Source: Pseudomonas peli | GTDB lineage: Bacteria; Pseudomonadota; Gammaproteobacteria; Pseudomonadales; Pseudomonadaceae | DNA: 64,000 nt | Reading direction: 5' to 3' | NCBI RefSeq assembly: GCF_900099645.1 | Contig: NZ_FMTL01000002.1 | Span: 560,334-624,333, forward strand | Shown here: piece after piece, positions 16,663 to 25,831 of the stretch | Layout: each line of letters opens with the position of its first letter | How positions within the stretch are numbered: position 1 is the first letter of the stretch | Program-made: the position numbers and the translations under genes | Notes under the pieces: generated by a model | What the model was told of the DNA's origin: nothing | The model's database searches: none | What the model saw: only the letters and a program-made list of their open reading frames with translations

Positions 16663-16699
16663 GGGTCTATTACGCCCCACATCAGGGTCAGGCGTGAGT
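16663..16699 (-). promoter_or_regulatory. Conserved island promoter/operator element, copy 3 (diverged)
   Basis: The minus-strand reading gives CGCCTGACCCTGATG, GGGGCG and TAATAGACCC, matching the layout of copies 1 and 2 but with more substitutions. It lies 85 bp upstream of the 16578 start. Confidence 0.35.
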
Positions 16700-16727
16700 G
16701 ATTCACTACTTTCTATACACCTGCGTT

Positions 16728-16838
16728 TGGTTCAACTGTTGCTCGGCCTTTCGAAGCTGAAGAGTACCGTGCGATATCCGTGGCGTGAGGTCGATGACGC
16801 GCCAAGCCGAGGTTTAATCATCTATAGCCAAGGTCGCT
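16728..16838 (+). pseudogene. Decayed 3' end of the recombinase found intact at 22197-22817
   Basis: This stretch aligns base for base, with scattered changes, to the last about 95 bases of the recombinase gene at 22197-22817, including its terminal codons (GAGGTT then a stop) and the start of the hairpin after it. About 24 bases are deleted in the middle, so no protein can be made. It marks a former copy of the same recombinase, 6 kb upstream of the intact one in direct orientation. Confidence 0.8.
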
Positions 16839-16972
16839 GAATGCGCCATGGAATTGCCCGTACATTTTTAGACGCTCAATTGCCGGCTATGGCTGATCGT
16901 GATGGGCTGGACTCGGCCAAGAGCAGTCATCCGGCATCTATAAAAGTTGGTGTTTCGCTTTCAGAATGGTAT

Positions 16973-17407
16973 CTACAACCTTTGACGTTTACGTTGTCGA
17001 CTCATGCCACCAAGCAAGTTGTTAGCTTTCAGGAAACTCTGCCAGTCACCGCTGCTGAACTGACTACCCTGGTCTGAGTGAGACATCACTTCCTGCTTGG
17101 GCTTGAGCAGCCAAACAGCCACCAGCAATGCATCAATAGCCAGATCGCTGGCCATCTGCGGCTTCACAGACCAGCCAATGACCTGCAGAGAAAACAGATC
17201 GAGCACAATCGCCAAAAATAACCAACCCTCATAGGTGTGGATGTAGGTTATGTCCTTGTCCCAGACTTTGTTGGGTTCGATGACATTGGATAGGTGCGTC
17301 AGATGATTCGGTGAAGCCACTTGAGACTTACAACCGTAGCGTCCAGATAGGCGACGGTACCTTTTCTGCGAGCGAAGCCCTTCAAAGCGCATCAATCGAT
17401 GCAACAC
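16973..17407 (-). pseudogene. IS3-family transposase (OrfB) fragment
   Basis: 144 codons of an rve-type DDE transposase are visible: the HTH_21-like region, then LxxVIEPNKVWDKDITYI with the first catalytic Asp, and HSDQGSQF with the second. The third catalytic residue (Glu) and the C-terminus are missing, and the N-terminus and OrfA are gone. No inverted repeats are apparent. It is therefore an inactive remnant, lying immediately beyond the 3' end of the chemoreceptor gene. Confidence 0.85.
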
Positions 17408-17440
17408 GATGGTTGCCGCACGCTTCTGGCAAACAGTGTT

Positions 17441-19009
17441 CTAGGTATTAAAGCGCTCCGTCAGGCCATGGAGATCTGACGCGGTTTTCTCTAACTCCTG
17501 CCCCCTATCACTAGCCTTGGAGGCATTCTCCAAGCTCTCATCAGCAGCCTCAGCTATGTGGTTGATCTGCCGTGAAATATCTTCAGCAACGTGAGCTTGC
17601 TCTTCTGCTGCCGCAGCCATTTGCTGGCTCATGGCACTTATGCGCTCCATGGCTGACTTTATTCCTTCAAGGGCTTGCTGTGTTTCACTGACACGCTGTA
17701 CGCCTTGCTCAGCGTCCTCATTACCTTTGCGGGCGATCTCTACTGCGTTTACTGCGCTATTGCGCAAGGTGCTAATGATCTTCTGAATCGACTCAGTGGA
17801 CTCTCTTGTTTTTTGCGCCAATGAGCGTACTTCGTCAGCAACAACAGCAAAACCACGGCCTTGCTCGCCGGCCCGCGCTGCCTCAATCGCAGCGTTTAGT
17901 GCGAGTAGATTTGTTTGATCAGCGATTGATTGGATCAAACTCGCTGCGGTATTGATGTAGTCCGTTTCGGTTGCAAGACTTTCGACTGCGCAAGTGACCT
18001 GATCCACTGTTACGGATAAGGCTTCTATAACTTTTAACGTTGTGTCCGCGACTTCACTCCCTTGTGCCACCAGACTAGAGGCGCTCTGTGCTTCCTCAGC
18101 TGTGAGCTGGATATTGGCGGCTACCTCGTTAATCGAGGCGGTCATTTCTGTCATGGCTGTTGCTGCCATATCGGCTTCAGCACGTTGTTCTGCCAACGCA
18201 TGCCTGGTCTTGCTGGCAAGCGTTTGAGCATCCGCTGCACCCTGACTAGTCTGCTCGGCATAATCACCCAAGCGTGTAAGAACGGTTCGAATTCGTGCTG
18301 CTTCACTGATTAAAACCATACGCAGCTTGGCTGTAACGCCCTTATCTGTAGTGAATACCTTGGCGGCCAGTTCACTGTCGAAAGCATCCGGCACTTCACC
18401 CAGAGCAGCGTTGACACGATTCTGCAAACGCCTTACTGCCATAAGGCCCGCAGCTGGAGCACTAAAAAGCGGAACGATGGCCATCCAAAAGCTTGCTCCC
18501 ATAGAGCTTATTAGAGCCGCACCGGCAAGGCCTATGGCAATAGGGGCAAAAAGTTGCCCAAGCAATGACCTAAAATGGTCTGCGGATGCTGAGCTGAGCT
18601 TGCCTTCGTTGATGCTGTCGTACAGCGCGCTTGCTCTGTTGACGCGCTCAGGGCTCGGTTTCGTTCGAACGGATTCGTACCCGATCAACTTACCGCTTTC
18701 AGTGATCGGCGTAACGTAGGCTTCAACCCAGTAGTGATCACCATTTTTACAGCGGTTCTTCACTATACCCATCCAGCACTTTCCGGCCTTGAGGCATTGC
18801 CACATGTGCTCATAGACAGAGGGTGGCATGTCGGGGTGCCTGACGATGTTGTGCGGGCTGCCAATCAGTTCTGCCCGAGTAAAGCCACTTATCGCCTCAA
18901 ACTCATCATTGCAGTAGAGGATTTTTCCCGACGAGTCTGTTGCTGAAATCAGTCGTTGCGACTGATCAAAGCTTCGCTCGCGGCCTGTTAGGGGGAGGTT
19001 TTTACGCAT
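17441..19009 (-). CDS. aer: Aer-like PAS methyl-accepting chemotaxis protein
   Basis: 522 aa. An N-terminal PAS domain (about 15-120, with the [19 protein letters not shown] start and an FAD/haem-sized pocket) is followed by a hydrophobic pair (about 155-205), a short HAMP-like connector and a full cytoplasmic signalling domain (about 255-520). The hairpin tip [20 protein letters not shown] is fully conserved. Like E. coli Aer it lacks a periplasmic domain, so it senses redox or oxygen from inside. It would signal through CheW/CheA. Its position between a transposase fragment and a c-di-GMP gene suggests island-borne motility control. Confidence 0.85.
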   Translation of the reverse strand: MRKNLPLTGRERSFDQSQRLISATDSSGKILYCNDEFEAISGFTRAELIGSPHNIVRHPDMPPSVYEHMWQCLKAGKCWMGIVKNRCKNGDHYWVEAYVTPITESGKLIGYESVRTKPSPERVNRASALYDSINEGKLSSASADHFRSLLGQLFAPIAIGLAGAALISSMGASFWMAIVPLFSAPAAGLMAVRRLQNRVNAALGEVPDAFDSELAAKVFTTDKGVTAKLRMVLISEAARIRTVLTRLGDYAEQTSQGAADAQTLASKTRHALAEQRAEADMAATAMTEMTASINEVAANIQLTAEEAQSASSLVAQGSEVADTTLKVIEALSVTVDQVTCAVESLATETDYINTAASLIQSIADQTNLLALNAAIEAARAGEQGRGFAVVADEVRSLAQKTRESTESIQKIISTLRNSAVNAVEIARKGNEDAEQGVQRVSETQQALEGIKSAMERISAMSQQMAAAAEEQAHVAEDISRQINHIAEAADESLENASKASDRGQELEKTASDLHGLTERFNT

Positions 19010-19458
19010 TTTTCATAAGCCTTCTTGGTAGCGGCATAATGATATCATTTTCCAGCGAAGCCACTGGCTAGTGCCGGAAGACGCTGCTGTTCTTCTTTCG
19101 GTAATCGGCCGCGTATTGTAAAAAATTAGGCCGTATCCAAGCATTAGCGCAAGCAAAGACGTCGACCCAGAAGTCACAAGGCACACATTCTTAGTGCCAA
19201 ACTGACCCTGCTACGTAGCGGAATGGCTTTCGCGTTCTTCACCTATTGCGGAACCTGGCTTGTAGAAAAGCTGAACCAGGTCGATACAGATTGCTACGTG
19301 CTGTTGCAGGGAGTAAGCGAAATGCTTCAAGAGATGGCCTGGAAAAGCTTTATGTGAGCTACTTTTACCTACTATTACCAGTCTGCGCGCGCGGTCAAAT
19401 TAATACCGTTGCGCTTGCTAACCTTCGGCTGACATCGTTCTACACAGTGGAAGATTGA
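19010..19458. other. Intergenic region between divergent genes
   Basis: 449 bases without a supported gene between the divergently transcribed chemoreceptor and GGDEF/EAL genes, so it should hold both promoters. No clear operator, repeat or RNA gene is seen. Confidence 0.4.
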
Positions 19459-22095
19459 ATGTTTATAGACCTTATCGAGAACATAACCCTACTGATCTCA
19501 CTGTGCTGGCTACATGGGATGATCATGCGGTATCTGGACGGGTATGAGCGGCTGGGTAAAGTCTGCGCAGGCCTATTATTCGGCGCAGTTTGTATTGCCG
19601 GGATGAAAATCCCATTGGTGCTGACTGATGGGATAATTTTCGATGGTCGCACAGTAGTGCTAAGTATGGCCGCGTTCTTCGGCGGGCCACTGGTAGGCGC
19701 GATTGCAGGTTGCATGGCAGGTTTGTTTCGCCTTTGGCTAGGAGGTATAGGTGTTATCCCTGGGCTGCTCAATATATTGATGCCGATACTAATGGGGCTG
19801 GCATTTAGTTACATACATCGGCGGGGATGGGTACCCTTTAATATCGGCTCACTGCTGGTATTTGGAGTTGTGCTTCAAGGCTTGCAGGTGTTGAATCTGG
19901 CGCTACTACCAGTCGACCATTTTGCCTTGTTCCTTAAGCATGCACTATTGCCTCTCGTTGCAGTGCTGATACCCGCAACGCTGCTCCTAGGTCTGTTGTT
20001 AAGGGATGTTCAGCTACAGAGACAAGCCCGCGAGGCTTTGCGGCAGAGCGAGGCATATTTGCGTGCGATTACTGAAGCAGTACCTGATTTATCACTGGTG
20101 CTCGATGAGGATGGGCGCTACCTGAAAATCAAGACACCAGACAATGACCTGCTTTTTACTGGGGCTTCGGAGTTACTTGGAAAGCGCCTGCAAGATGTAC
20201 TGCCGGCAAGCCAGGCAGATTTATTCCATAAATTTATAAGCCGTACTCTGGCCAGTGACCGCCCACAAACCATCGAATATGGTATGCAAACCCAGGTTGG
20301 TCATCGCACCTTCGAAGCGCGTGCGCGTCGCTTAGATACGCTTATTCAGGGCCGTCGTGCAGTGGTGCTTATGGCTCGGGATATAACTGACCGGATTGCT
20401 TATGATCTGGATCGAAGGGTTGCTGCTATCGCCTTCGAGTCCCAGCAAGGCATGATAATAACCGATGCTCAAACCAGGATTATCAAAGTCAATAAAGCGT
20501 TCTCGCGCATCACCGGTTATACCGAAACTGAAGTTTTAGGACAGCCGACCCGCATGCTTGGCTCTGGCCATCAAGGCCCTGAGTTCTACCAAGAGCTTTG
20601 GAAAACGCTCTCTGAAAACGGCTTCTGGGAGGGTGAGATCTGGAATCGCCGCAAGAACAATGAAGTGTTCCCAGAGTGGCTAACAATTAGCGCCGTACGT
20701 GATGAGCAAGGTCAGGTTATTAACTACGTGGCTTCCCTCACCGACATCACTGAGCGCAAAAGTGCCGAGCAGAAAATTCAGCATCTGGCCTTCTATGATC
20801 CACTGACTAATTTGCCCAATAGGCGCTTGTTGCGTGACCGTCTCCAACAGGCGATGGCCTTATGCGGCCGGAAAGGCATGTATGGCGCACTAATTTTTCT
20901 TGATCTGGATGACTTCAAAAACGTCAACGACCTTTATGGTCACCAAGTTGGCGACGAGTTGCTATGTCAGGTGGCCAAGCGCCTTACTGAAACGCTTCGA
21001 GAACAGGACACCGTGGCACGTCTTGGCGGGGATGAGTTTGTAATCCTGTTGGAGGGTTTGGAGTCCTGTGCCGAGGAGGCAGGCACCCAGGTTGAGCACA
21101 TAGGTATCAAGTTATTGCAGGCGTTGCGTGAGCCTTATTTAGTCAGCGGTCATCGGTTCAACAATAGCGCCAGCTTGGGTATTGTGATGTTCAATGATGC
21201 TCACCACTCGGTGGATGAGTTGATGCAGCATGCGGACTTATCCATGTACAGCTCAAAAGCCTTGGGCAAGAACGCACTCAGTTTCTACGACCCGCAGATG
21301 CAGGCTGTGGTGAGCAAGCGCCTGCAACTCGAAGAAGATATTCGTCGCGGCCTAGCCGAAGAAGAGTTTGTCATTTACTTGCAGCCACAGGCTGGGGTGA
21401 ATGGCTATCTCGAAGGTGCAGAGGCCCTTGTGCGATGGCAGCATCCCCAGCGTGGTGTTTTGGGGCCCGGCGTATTCATCGAGATCGCTGAACGCAGCGA
21501 CCTTATTGAAGTGATGGATCTTGCAACCTTGCGCCAGGGCTGCGAGCTCCTTGTCCGCTGGTCAAACCAGCCGCAGCGAGCTGCTTTGAGCTTGTCAGTT
21601 AACATTAGCTCCAGACTGCTTTACAGGGATGACTTTATCGATCTGATTAAGCATTTGTTGGATGAAACCCAGGCCAACCCACTGCGCCTAAAGCTCGAAA
21701 TAACTGAGTCACTGTTGCTCACTGACAAGGAGAAGGCAGTGATGCGCATGCAGTCACTACGGGAGATGGGCATTCGCTTTTCCATCGACGATTTCGGTAC
21801 CGGTTATTCGTCCATGGCTTACCTTCAACAGTTGCCGCTCGATCAGTTGAAGATCGACCAGTCATTTGTGCGTGACTTACCTGAAAACACGAGCGGTCTG
21901 GCTATAGTTCGCGCCATCTTGGCTATGGCGCATAGTCTTAATCTCGAAGTCATTGCTGAGGGCGTAGAGACCTTGGCTCAGCGTGATGCCCTGAGTGATA
22001 GCGGATGTAAGCACTTTCAAGGTTATCTGTTTGGCAAGCCGGTTGCTGTGGCAGACTTCGAGATCATCTCTCTCTGCTCTGGAAGTCAGCACTGA
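19459..22095 (+). CDS. LytS-like membrane / PAS / GGDEF / EAL protein (c-di-GMP turnover)
   Basis: 878 aa. ATG at 19459 has GGAAG five bases upstream. Domains in order: a 5TM-5TMR_LYT-type membrane sensor (about 1-185), PAS (about 200-315), PAS with a DITERK-type end (about 325-435), GGDEF (about 440-600) with an intact RLGGDEF active site near residue 520, and EAL (about 620-865) with EAL at about 653 and the DDFGTGYSS loop. Both c-di-GMP synthesis and breakdown sites look intact, so the net activity cannot be told. It is a close paralogue of 29874-32510. Likely controls surface attachment or motility in response to a membrane signal. Confidence 0.9.
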   Translation: MFIDLIENITLLISLCWLHGMIMRYLDGYERLGKVCAGLLFGAVCIAGMKIPLVLTDGIIFDGRTVVLSMAAFFGGPLVGAIAGCMAGLFRLWLGGIGVIPGLLNILMPILMGLAFSYIHRRGWVPFNIGSLLVFGVVLQGLQVLNLALLPVDHFALFLKHALLPLVAVLIPATLLLGLLLRDVQLQRQAREALRQSEAYLRAITEAVPDLSLVLDEDGRYLKIKTPDNDLLFTGASELLGKRLQDVLPASQADLFHKFISRTLASDRPQTIEYGMQTQVGHRTFEARARRLDTLIQGRRAVVLMARDITDRIAYDLDRRVAAIAFESQQGMIITDAQTRIIKVNKAFSRITGYTETEVLGQPTRMLGSGHQGPEFYQELWKTLSENGFWEGEIWNRRKNNEVFPEWLTISAVRDEQGQVINYVASLTDITERKSAEQKIQHLAFYDPLTNLPNRRLLRDRLQQAMALCGRKGMYGALIFLDLDDFKNVNDLYGHQVGDELLCQVAKRLTETLREQDTVARLGGDEFVILLEGLESCAEEAGTQVEHIGIKLLQALREPYLVSGHRFNNSASLGIVMFNDAHHSVDELMQHADLSMYSSKALGKNALSFYDPQMQAVVSKRLQLEEDIRRGLAEEEFVIYLQPQAGVNGYLEGAEALVRWQHPQRGVLGPGVFIEIAERSDLIEVMDLATLRQGCELLVRWSNQPQRAALSLSVNISSRLLYRDDFIDLIKHLLDETQANPLRLKLEITESLLLTDKEKAVMRMQSLREMGIRFSIDDFGTGYSSMAYLQQLPLDQLKIDQSFVRDLPENTSGLAIVRAILAMAHSLNLEVIAEGVETLAQRDALSDSGCKHFQGYLFGKPVAVADFEIISLCSGSQH

Positions 22096-22196
22096 ATAGC
22101 CCCTGTTTCTGTAGACACCTGATGACCGCTATTGGCCGGTTAGCGACTACTGCTCTGGCTAGCCATGCTTGTCCTCCCACATGTGGAGAACTTGCC

Positions 22197-22817
22197 ATGA
22201 ACATCATTGCTACCTGCAGCTGCCGGCCCTGGAATAAAGGGAAGTTGGTCGGGCAGAAAACCCCGCTCCGGCTGAGAGATATCTGGGCCATCCGAGTAAG
22301 GCTTCAACTTGCAGAACGAACCCGTGATCTGGCTCTGTTCGATCTGGCAATCGACAGCAAGCTTCGAGCCTGCGACTTAACCAAGCTTCGTGTATGCGAC
22401 GTTGCTCATGGCGAGCATGTGTCATCACGAGCGATGGTTATGCAGCAGAAAACGAAGCGGCCAGTGCAGTTCGAAATTACTGAGCAAACACGGTCTGCTC
22501 TCGCGGCCTGGATACACCAAGCCCAGCTCCGTAACCAGGACTGCCTTTTCCCGAGCAGGCTGCACACCTCAGACCATCTATCCACTCGTCAATACGCTCG
22601 TATCGTCAAGGGCTGGGTGAAAGCCATTGGTCTTGATCCGGCCATGTATGGCACTCACACAATGAGACGTACGAAGGCATCACTGATCTATCGCCGGACG
22701 AAGAACCTACGGGCGGTTCAATTGCTGCTCGGCCATACGAAGCTGGAGAGCACCGTTCGATATCTTGGGATTGAGGTCGACGACGCCTTGGAAATGGCGG
22801 AGCAGACCGAGGTTTGA
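22197..22817 (+). CDS. Short tyrosine recombinase-like protein
   Basis: 206 aa from ATG at 22197 (GGAG upstream). Catalytic-domain residues are present: Arg57 (LRACDL), Lys85, His154-x-x-Arg157 (HTMRRT), LGH with His180 and Tyr189. The N-terminal core-binding domain of usual integrases (about 100 residues) is missing, so it belongs to the compact family found scattered in Pseudomonas islands. A damaged copy of its 3' end is at 16728-16838. A TAGCGACGG/CCGTCGCTA hairpin at 22823-22852 follows the stop as a terminator. Confidence 0.75.
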   Translation: MNIIATCSCRPWNKGKLVGQKTPLRLRDIWAIRVRLQLAERTRDLALFDLAIDSKLRACDLTKLRVCDVAHGEHVSSRAMVMQQKTKRPVQFEITEQTRSALAAWIHQAQLRNQDCLFPSRLHTSDHLSTRQYARIVKGWVKAIGLDPAMYGTHTMRRTKASLIYRRTKNLRAVQLLLGHTKLESTVRYLGIEVDDALEMAEQTEV

Positions 22818-22822
22818 CCATG

Positions 22823-22852
22823 TATAGCGACGGTCGAAGTCAGGCCGTCGCT
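22823..22852. terminator. Hairpin after the short recombinase gene
   Basis: Nine-base perfect arms TAGCGACGG and CCGTCGCTA, eleven-base loop, five bases after the stop codon. The trailing sequence is not T-rich. Confidence 0.55.
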
Positions 22853-23071
22853 AACCGGCCAGATGCGGTCAGTCAGATCCCATCTTTATGCAAACACCTG
22901 ACTGCCGCACCCATCTTCCTGGATAAAAATCCTGCTAAATCGTGACTATAAGGCGGGAAGTGAATTATTTTTAATCGCTGGTCGCGCTGGAGTTCAAATA
23001 CCAGCTTGGCTCATCAAAATTTGTTCACTCCACCCCTTTTTGATTTTTCGCGATTATGCCCTCACCAGCAC

Positions 23072-23812
23072 TTACAACCCATACTTCAGTAACAAATCCC
23101 GGTAAGTCGACCCTGATTTGACCTTTTCCAGCGCGCGCGTGAACTGACTCACCAGCGCATCCTCAGTCCCCAGAGTAAAGGCCAGATAGCCTTCGCCAGC
23201 TAAATCGGTGAGCTCAAAAAGCTTCTCAACTTGACTGAAATCCAAGCCGAAACGCTGGGTTGAATAGAGGAGCATGGTGGGATCTTCGGGCAGAAGGTCA
23301 AACCGGCCGTGGAAAAATTTGCGAATATTGGATTCATCATTGTTGGCAATATCCAGATTGGCGGCCAAACCCTGTTTACTCAGATAACGAAAGCGGCCGC
23401 CTTGCGCAGTAACGCCGATACGATACTTGCCCAGCTCGCTGACACTGTTTGCCTGCACAGCCTGGCGCGACTTGAGTCTATAGACGATTATCTTAAAGGG
23501 CACCAAAGGCCCGACCCAACGGTAGTCCAGTTCAGTTTCTTGATTGCGGTAGACGGTAAAGATCAGATTATTGGGCTGCGCCAGCACACAGCATTCAATT
23601 CTTGGCCAGGGTCGTAGCTTGATCGCTGCTTTGCTGCCCAGCTCGTTGAGCACCAGTTGTACGACCTCGACAGCAAAGCCAGCAGCTTGCCCCGAGCTGC
23701 TATCAAGGAACTGGTAAGGTGCTTCCTCCGGAGCGTAGACCCCAATCTCCGAAGCCCATAACCTGCCACTGAGCAATGCCAGTCCAAAGCAAATCAGAAT
23801 CTTAATAGCCAT
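23072..23812 (-). CDS. Periplasmic solute-binding protein (SBP_bac_3 type)
   Basis: 246 aa with a Sec signal peptide (about 1-20, cleavage after Ala-Ser-Glu-like boundary). The rest has the amino-acid-binding fold pattern: PYQFLDSSSGQAAGF-like ligand loop (about 33-48), RxxxRxE and a conserved hinge. No permease or ATPase gene is adjacent, and the C-terminal half is short, so it may be a stand-alone sensor-type binding protein rather than transporter subunit. Divergent from nothing obvious; its 5' side faces the small lipoprotein gene at 24051-24200 on the same strand. Confidence 0.7.
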   Translation of the reverse strand: MAIKILICFGLALLSGRLWASEIGVYAPEEAPYQFLDSSSGQAAGFAVEVVQLVLNELGSKAAIKLRPWPRIECCVLAQPNNLIFTVYRNQETELDYRWVGPLVPFKIIVYRLKSRQAVQANSVSELGKYRIGVTAQGGRFRYLSKQGLAANLDIANNDESNIRKFFHGRFDLLPEDPTMLLYSTQRFGLDFSQVEKLFELTDLAGEGYLAFTLGTEDALVSQFTRALEKVKSGSTYRDLLLKYGL

Positions 23813-24050
23813 TCAGATCAACCTGCTTCCAGTCCGCCTAAGGTGCCAGCGCAAAAGAGCTGAAACGCACAATTAGTTGCGGGCTTCCAGGCTTATACCC
23901 ATACCCCTTGCCTCTAACATGCAGTTCTACTCTAGAGCAAATGGACGGTGCGCCGCCCAGCAGGACAGCTTTTGCACCCGATTCAACGTCTGAATCCAGC
24001 GCATAAGTGCAATGCTGGCCCTTGAATAACTGCCACTTCAAGCCTGATGG

Positions 24051-24200
24051 CTAGCATCTACCTTTTTTTGCCTGTCCAGGAGGGCAGTGAGGCGGGCCAC
24101 CTCCGCCATCTCCAATATCAACTCCTACTCCGGGAAGCCTCAGGCTGCAGCCTGACATGAGTATCGCCACCATCATCAACGCAAGTATGCGAGCAATCAT
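24051..24200 (-). CDS. 49-residue lipoprotein
   Basis: ATG at 24200, stop TAG at 24051-24053. The peptide has a Met-Ile-Ala-Arg start, a hydrophobic core and the lipobox Leu-Met-Ser-Gly-Cys, then a Gly-rich segment and a tail of His-Cys-Pro-Pro-Gly-Gln-Ala-Lys-Lys-Gly-Arg-Cys. This tail (CPPGxAKKGxC) is typical of small enterobacterial/pseudomonad lipoproteins of unknown role. The frame stays open past the TAG for another 70 codons (see findings). Lies about 240 bp from the neighbouring binding-protein gene on the same strand. Confidence 0.55.
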   Translation of the reverse strand: MIARILALMMVAILMSGCSLRLPGVGVDIGDGGGGPPHCPPGQAKKGRC

Positions 24201-24506
24201 TTTGTTATTTCCTTAGGCGTTAAGCCTGAAAATTCCACTGCAAAAGTCATCATTGCCTCCGCTTTAAGGTATCAACACCCTCCAAGTGCTTGAGGCCTAG
24301 AATCATCAATATAGATGTCTTTGTGGGTGCATCGTTCATTACCCATGGGTTTCTTTTCATGTGCTCTGCGCAAAGGATTCGCAGGCTTCTATCAAATTTC
24401 AGAAAACGCTTGACCTTACTCTCGTGGCAAGGTCGAGGATGTCCCCAAGGTCCAGATAGAAACGCCTATTTGGTGACTACTGAGGCGACTTAAAGGGGAT
24501 TACGTA
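24201..24506. other. Intergenic region carrying the CueR-type promoter
   Basis: About 300 bases with no supported gene. The right-hand part holds the MerR/CueR-type operator listed at 24410-24440; the left part shows nothing recognisable. Confidence 0.4.
24410..24440 (+). promoter_or_regulatory. MerR/CueR-type copper-responsive promoter
   Basis: TTGACC (-35, 24410-24415) is followed by a dyad GACCTT ... AAGGTC (24412-24417 and 24429-24434) and, after exactly 19 bases, a weak -10 (GAGGAT). The 19-bp spacer with a dyad between -35 and -10 is the hallmark of MerR-family promoters, and the arms match CueR sites (ACCTT...AAGGT). It faces the copper chaperone gene 67 bp downstream. No cueR gene is present in the window, so the regulator must be encoded elsewhere. 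Confidence 0.75.
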
Positions 24507-24773
24507 ATGAGCAGAGTTGATCTGAATGTCGAAGGTATGAGTTGCGGCTCTTGTGTCAAACACATCAATGCGGCGTTGCATCCGGTTGCAGGCGTCAATG
24601 AGGTAGCTGTAGACCTGAACACTAATCAAGTGACCGTCATTGGCAGCATGGATACCGCGGCCGTCATAGGTGTTCTGCGAGAAGCGGGTTACCCAGCTCA
24701 TGTTGCCACACCAGACATTAATGCAGGTACTAAGACGGCGTCATCGGTCGGTTCTGGATGTTGTTGTCATTGA
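24507..24773 (+). CDS. copZ: CopZ-like copper chaperone (HMA domain)
   Basis: 88 aa, a single heavy-metal-associated domain (about 1-66) with the metal loop GMSCGSC (residues 10-16), and a C-terminal extension ending Gly-Cys-Cys-Cys-His that could bind a second metal. Expected role: binds Cu(I) in the cytoplasm and hands it to an exporter or CueR. It stands alone behind a CueR-type promoter, with the copper-resistance operon starting 190 bp further on. The extra cysteine tail is unusual for CopZ, usually about 66-70 residues. Confidence 0.85.
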   Translation: MSRVDLNVEGMSCGSCVKHINAALHPVAGVNEVAVDLNTNQVTVIGSMDTAAVIGVLREAGYPAHVATPDINAGTKTASSVGSGCCCH

Positions 24774-24962
24774 TAACCGGGCCCCAATCGTCGCCAAATC
24801 GTAAGCGAATTAAAATCATGCAAGCGCCCCTTTATCAGTGCGTTGGCTGATACCGCGAATGCGACTTTTTTGCAGCACTGTTCAGTAGATTGTTTGCGGT
24901 ATACAAAAGGACTAATCGGTGGATAATTGGCTATCGACTTTGCTTTTAGACCTCTAGTGCCT

Positions 24963-25376
24963 ATGCGCTTACTAAAAATTGCACTAATCTGGATGCTGAT
25001 GCTCGCCTTACCGGTGCAGAGCATGGCAGCTATCAGCATGCAGTTATGCGCGGTAACCCAGCAAAGCGGGGCGATGACGCAGGATGATCCGCAAATGGCC
25101 GCGCATCACCCGGGTGCGATGGTTATGGCTGAGCCTGCGAAGGCACCTGCCCATGGCGAGCATCACGCCAGCGATACTTCCAGCAAGTCCGTGTCCAACG
25201 CCGATAACAGCCTGTGCAGCCTCTGCGCTTTTTGTGTCGGCGCGGTGGCCCTGAGCACGGTGGTTGCCAGCAATTCCCCACTGCAAGCGGTCGAGCCGTC
25301 CCTGGCGCTACTGGATCAGTTTGTCGGTTTTATCGCCGAAACCCCCGAAAGACCCCCACGACTGTTTCTCGCTTAA
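24963..25376 (+). CDS. Small secreted His/Met-rich protein of copper loci (DUF2946-like)
   Basis: 137 aa from ATG at 24963, with a signal peptide ending near Met-Ala-Ala (about residue 23). The mature protein is rich in His and Met (HHPGAMVM, HGEHHAS) and has a CSLCAFC segment followed by a hydrophobic stretch (about 85-105), typical of DUF2946-type proteins that precede copper-efflux operons. A longer frame opens at 24927, but ATG 24963 gives the cleaner signal peptide. Probably binds copper at the membrane. Confidence 0.65.
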   Translation: MRLLKIALIWMLMLALPVQSMAAISMQLCAVTQQSGAMTQDDPQMAAHHPGAMVMAEPAKAPAHGEHHASDTSSKSVSNADNSLCSLCAFCVGAVALSTVVASNSPLQAVEPSLALLDQFVGFIAETPERPPRLFLA

Positions 25377-25498
25377 GCCAAACCATGCGTTGACGCACCT
25401 AGCTCAGTTGCTGCCTGGGATCGCGTAACGCGTATTTAGCTATTAGTCGGTGCTTGCCTGCGAAATGCAGGCTGCGCCTCTGCACGCGAGATTATTCG

Positions 25499-25831
25499 AT
25501 GATGCGTTTTCTCTTTGCCCGCCCGCAGGCGTTTATCTGCCTGGCATGGTTGCTGCCGGCCGGCAGTTGGGCTGATTCACCCGATCCGCTGGACGCCCAG
25601 GCCGCCACGCCGCCTGTGCACTATCAATCGCCGCTCAAGGCCTACCAGGGTTTTAGCGAGCAACCGCTGTACGACTGGCGCGAGGCCAATGACTTGGTCG
25701 GCCGGATCGGCGGCTGGCGCACTTACGCCCAAGAGCCGTATGCCCATGAGTCCGATACCCAGGAAACCCCGGCGCAGCAGCCAGCCGAGCCTTCGAGTAA
25801 GCCAATGGAGGCGCACCATGGCCATCACTAA
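25499..25831 (+). CDS. Small exported His-tailed protein of the copper operon
   Basis: 110 aa from ATG at 25499, signal peptide with cleavage after Ser-Trp-Ala (about residue 23). The mature part has Asp/Tyr-rich sequence (YQGFSEQPLYDWREAND) and a C-terminal His cluster (HHGHH). The stop at 25831 overlaps the start of the TolC-like gene (ATG 25818), so translation is coupled. Likely a periplasmic accessory of the copper system. Confidence 0.65.
   Translation: MMRFLFARPQAFICLAWLLPAGSWADSPDPLDAQAATPPVHYQSPLKAYQGFSEQPLYDWREANDLVGRIGGWRTYAQEPYAHESDTQETPAQQPAEPSSKPMEAHHGHH

Noticed and set aside
25515..25817. N-terminal extension of the TolC-like gene
   Set aside because: It overlaps the preceding secreted-protein gene in another frame, whereas the start at 25818 gives a proper lipoprotein signal.
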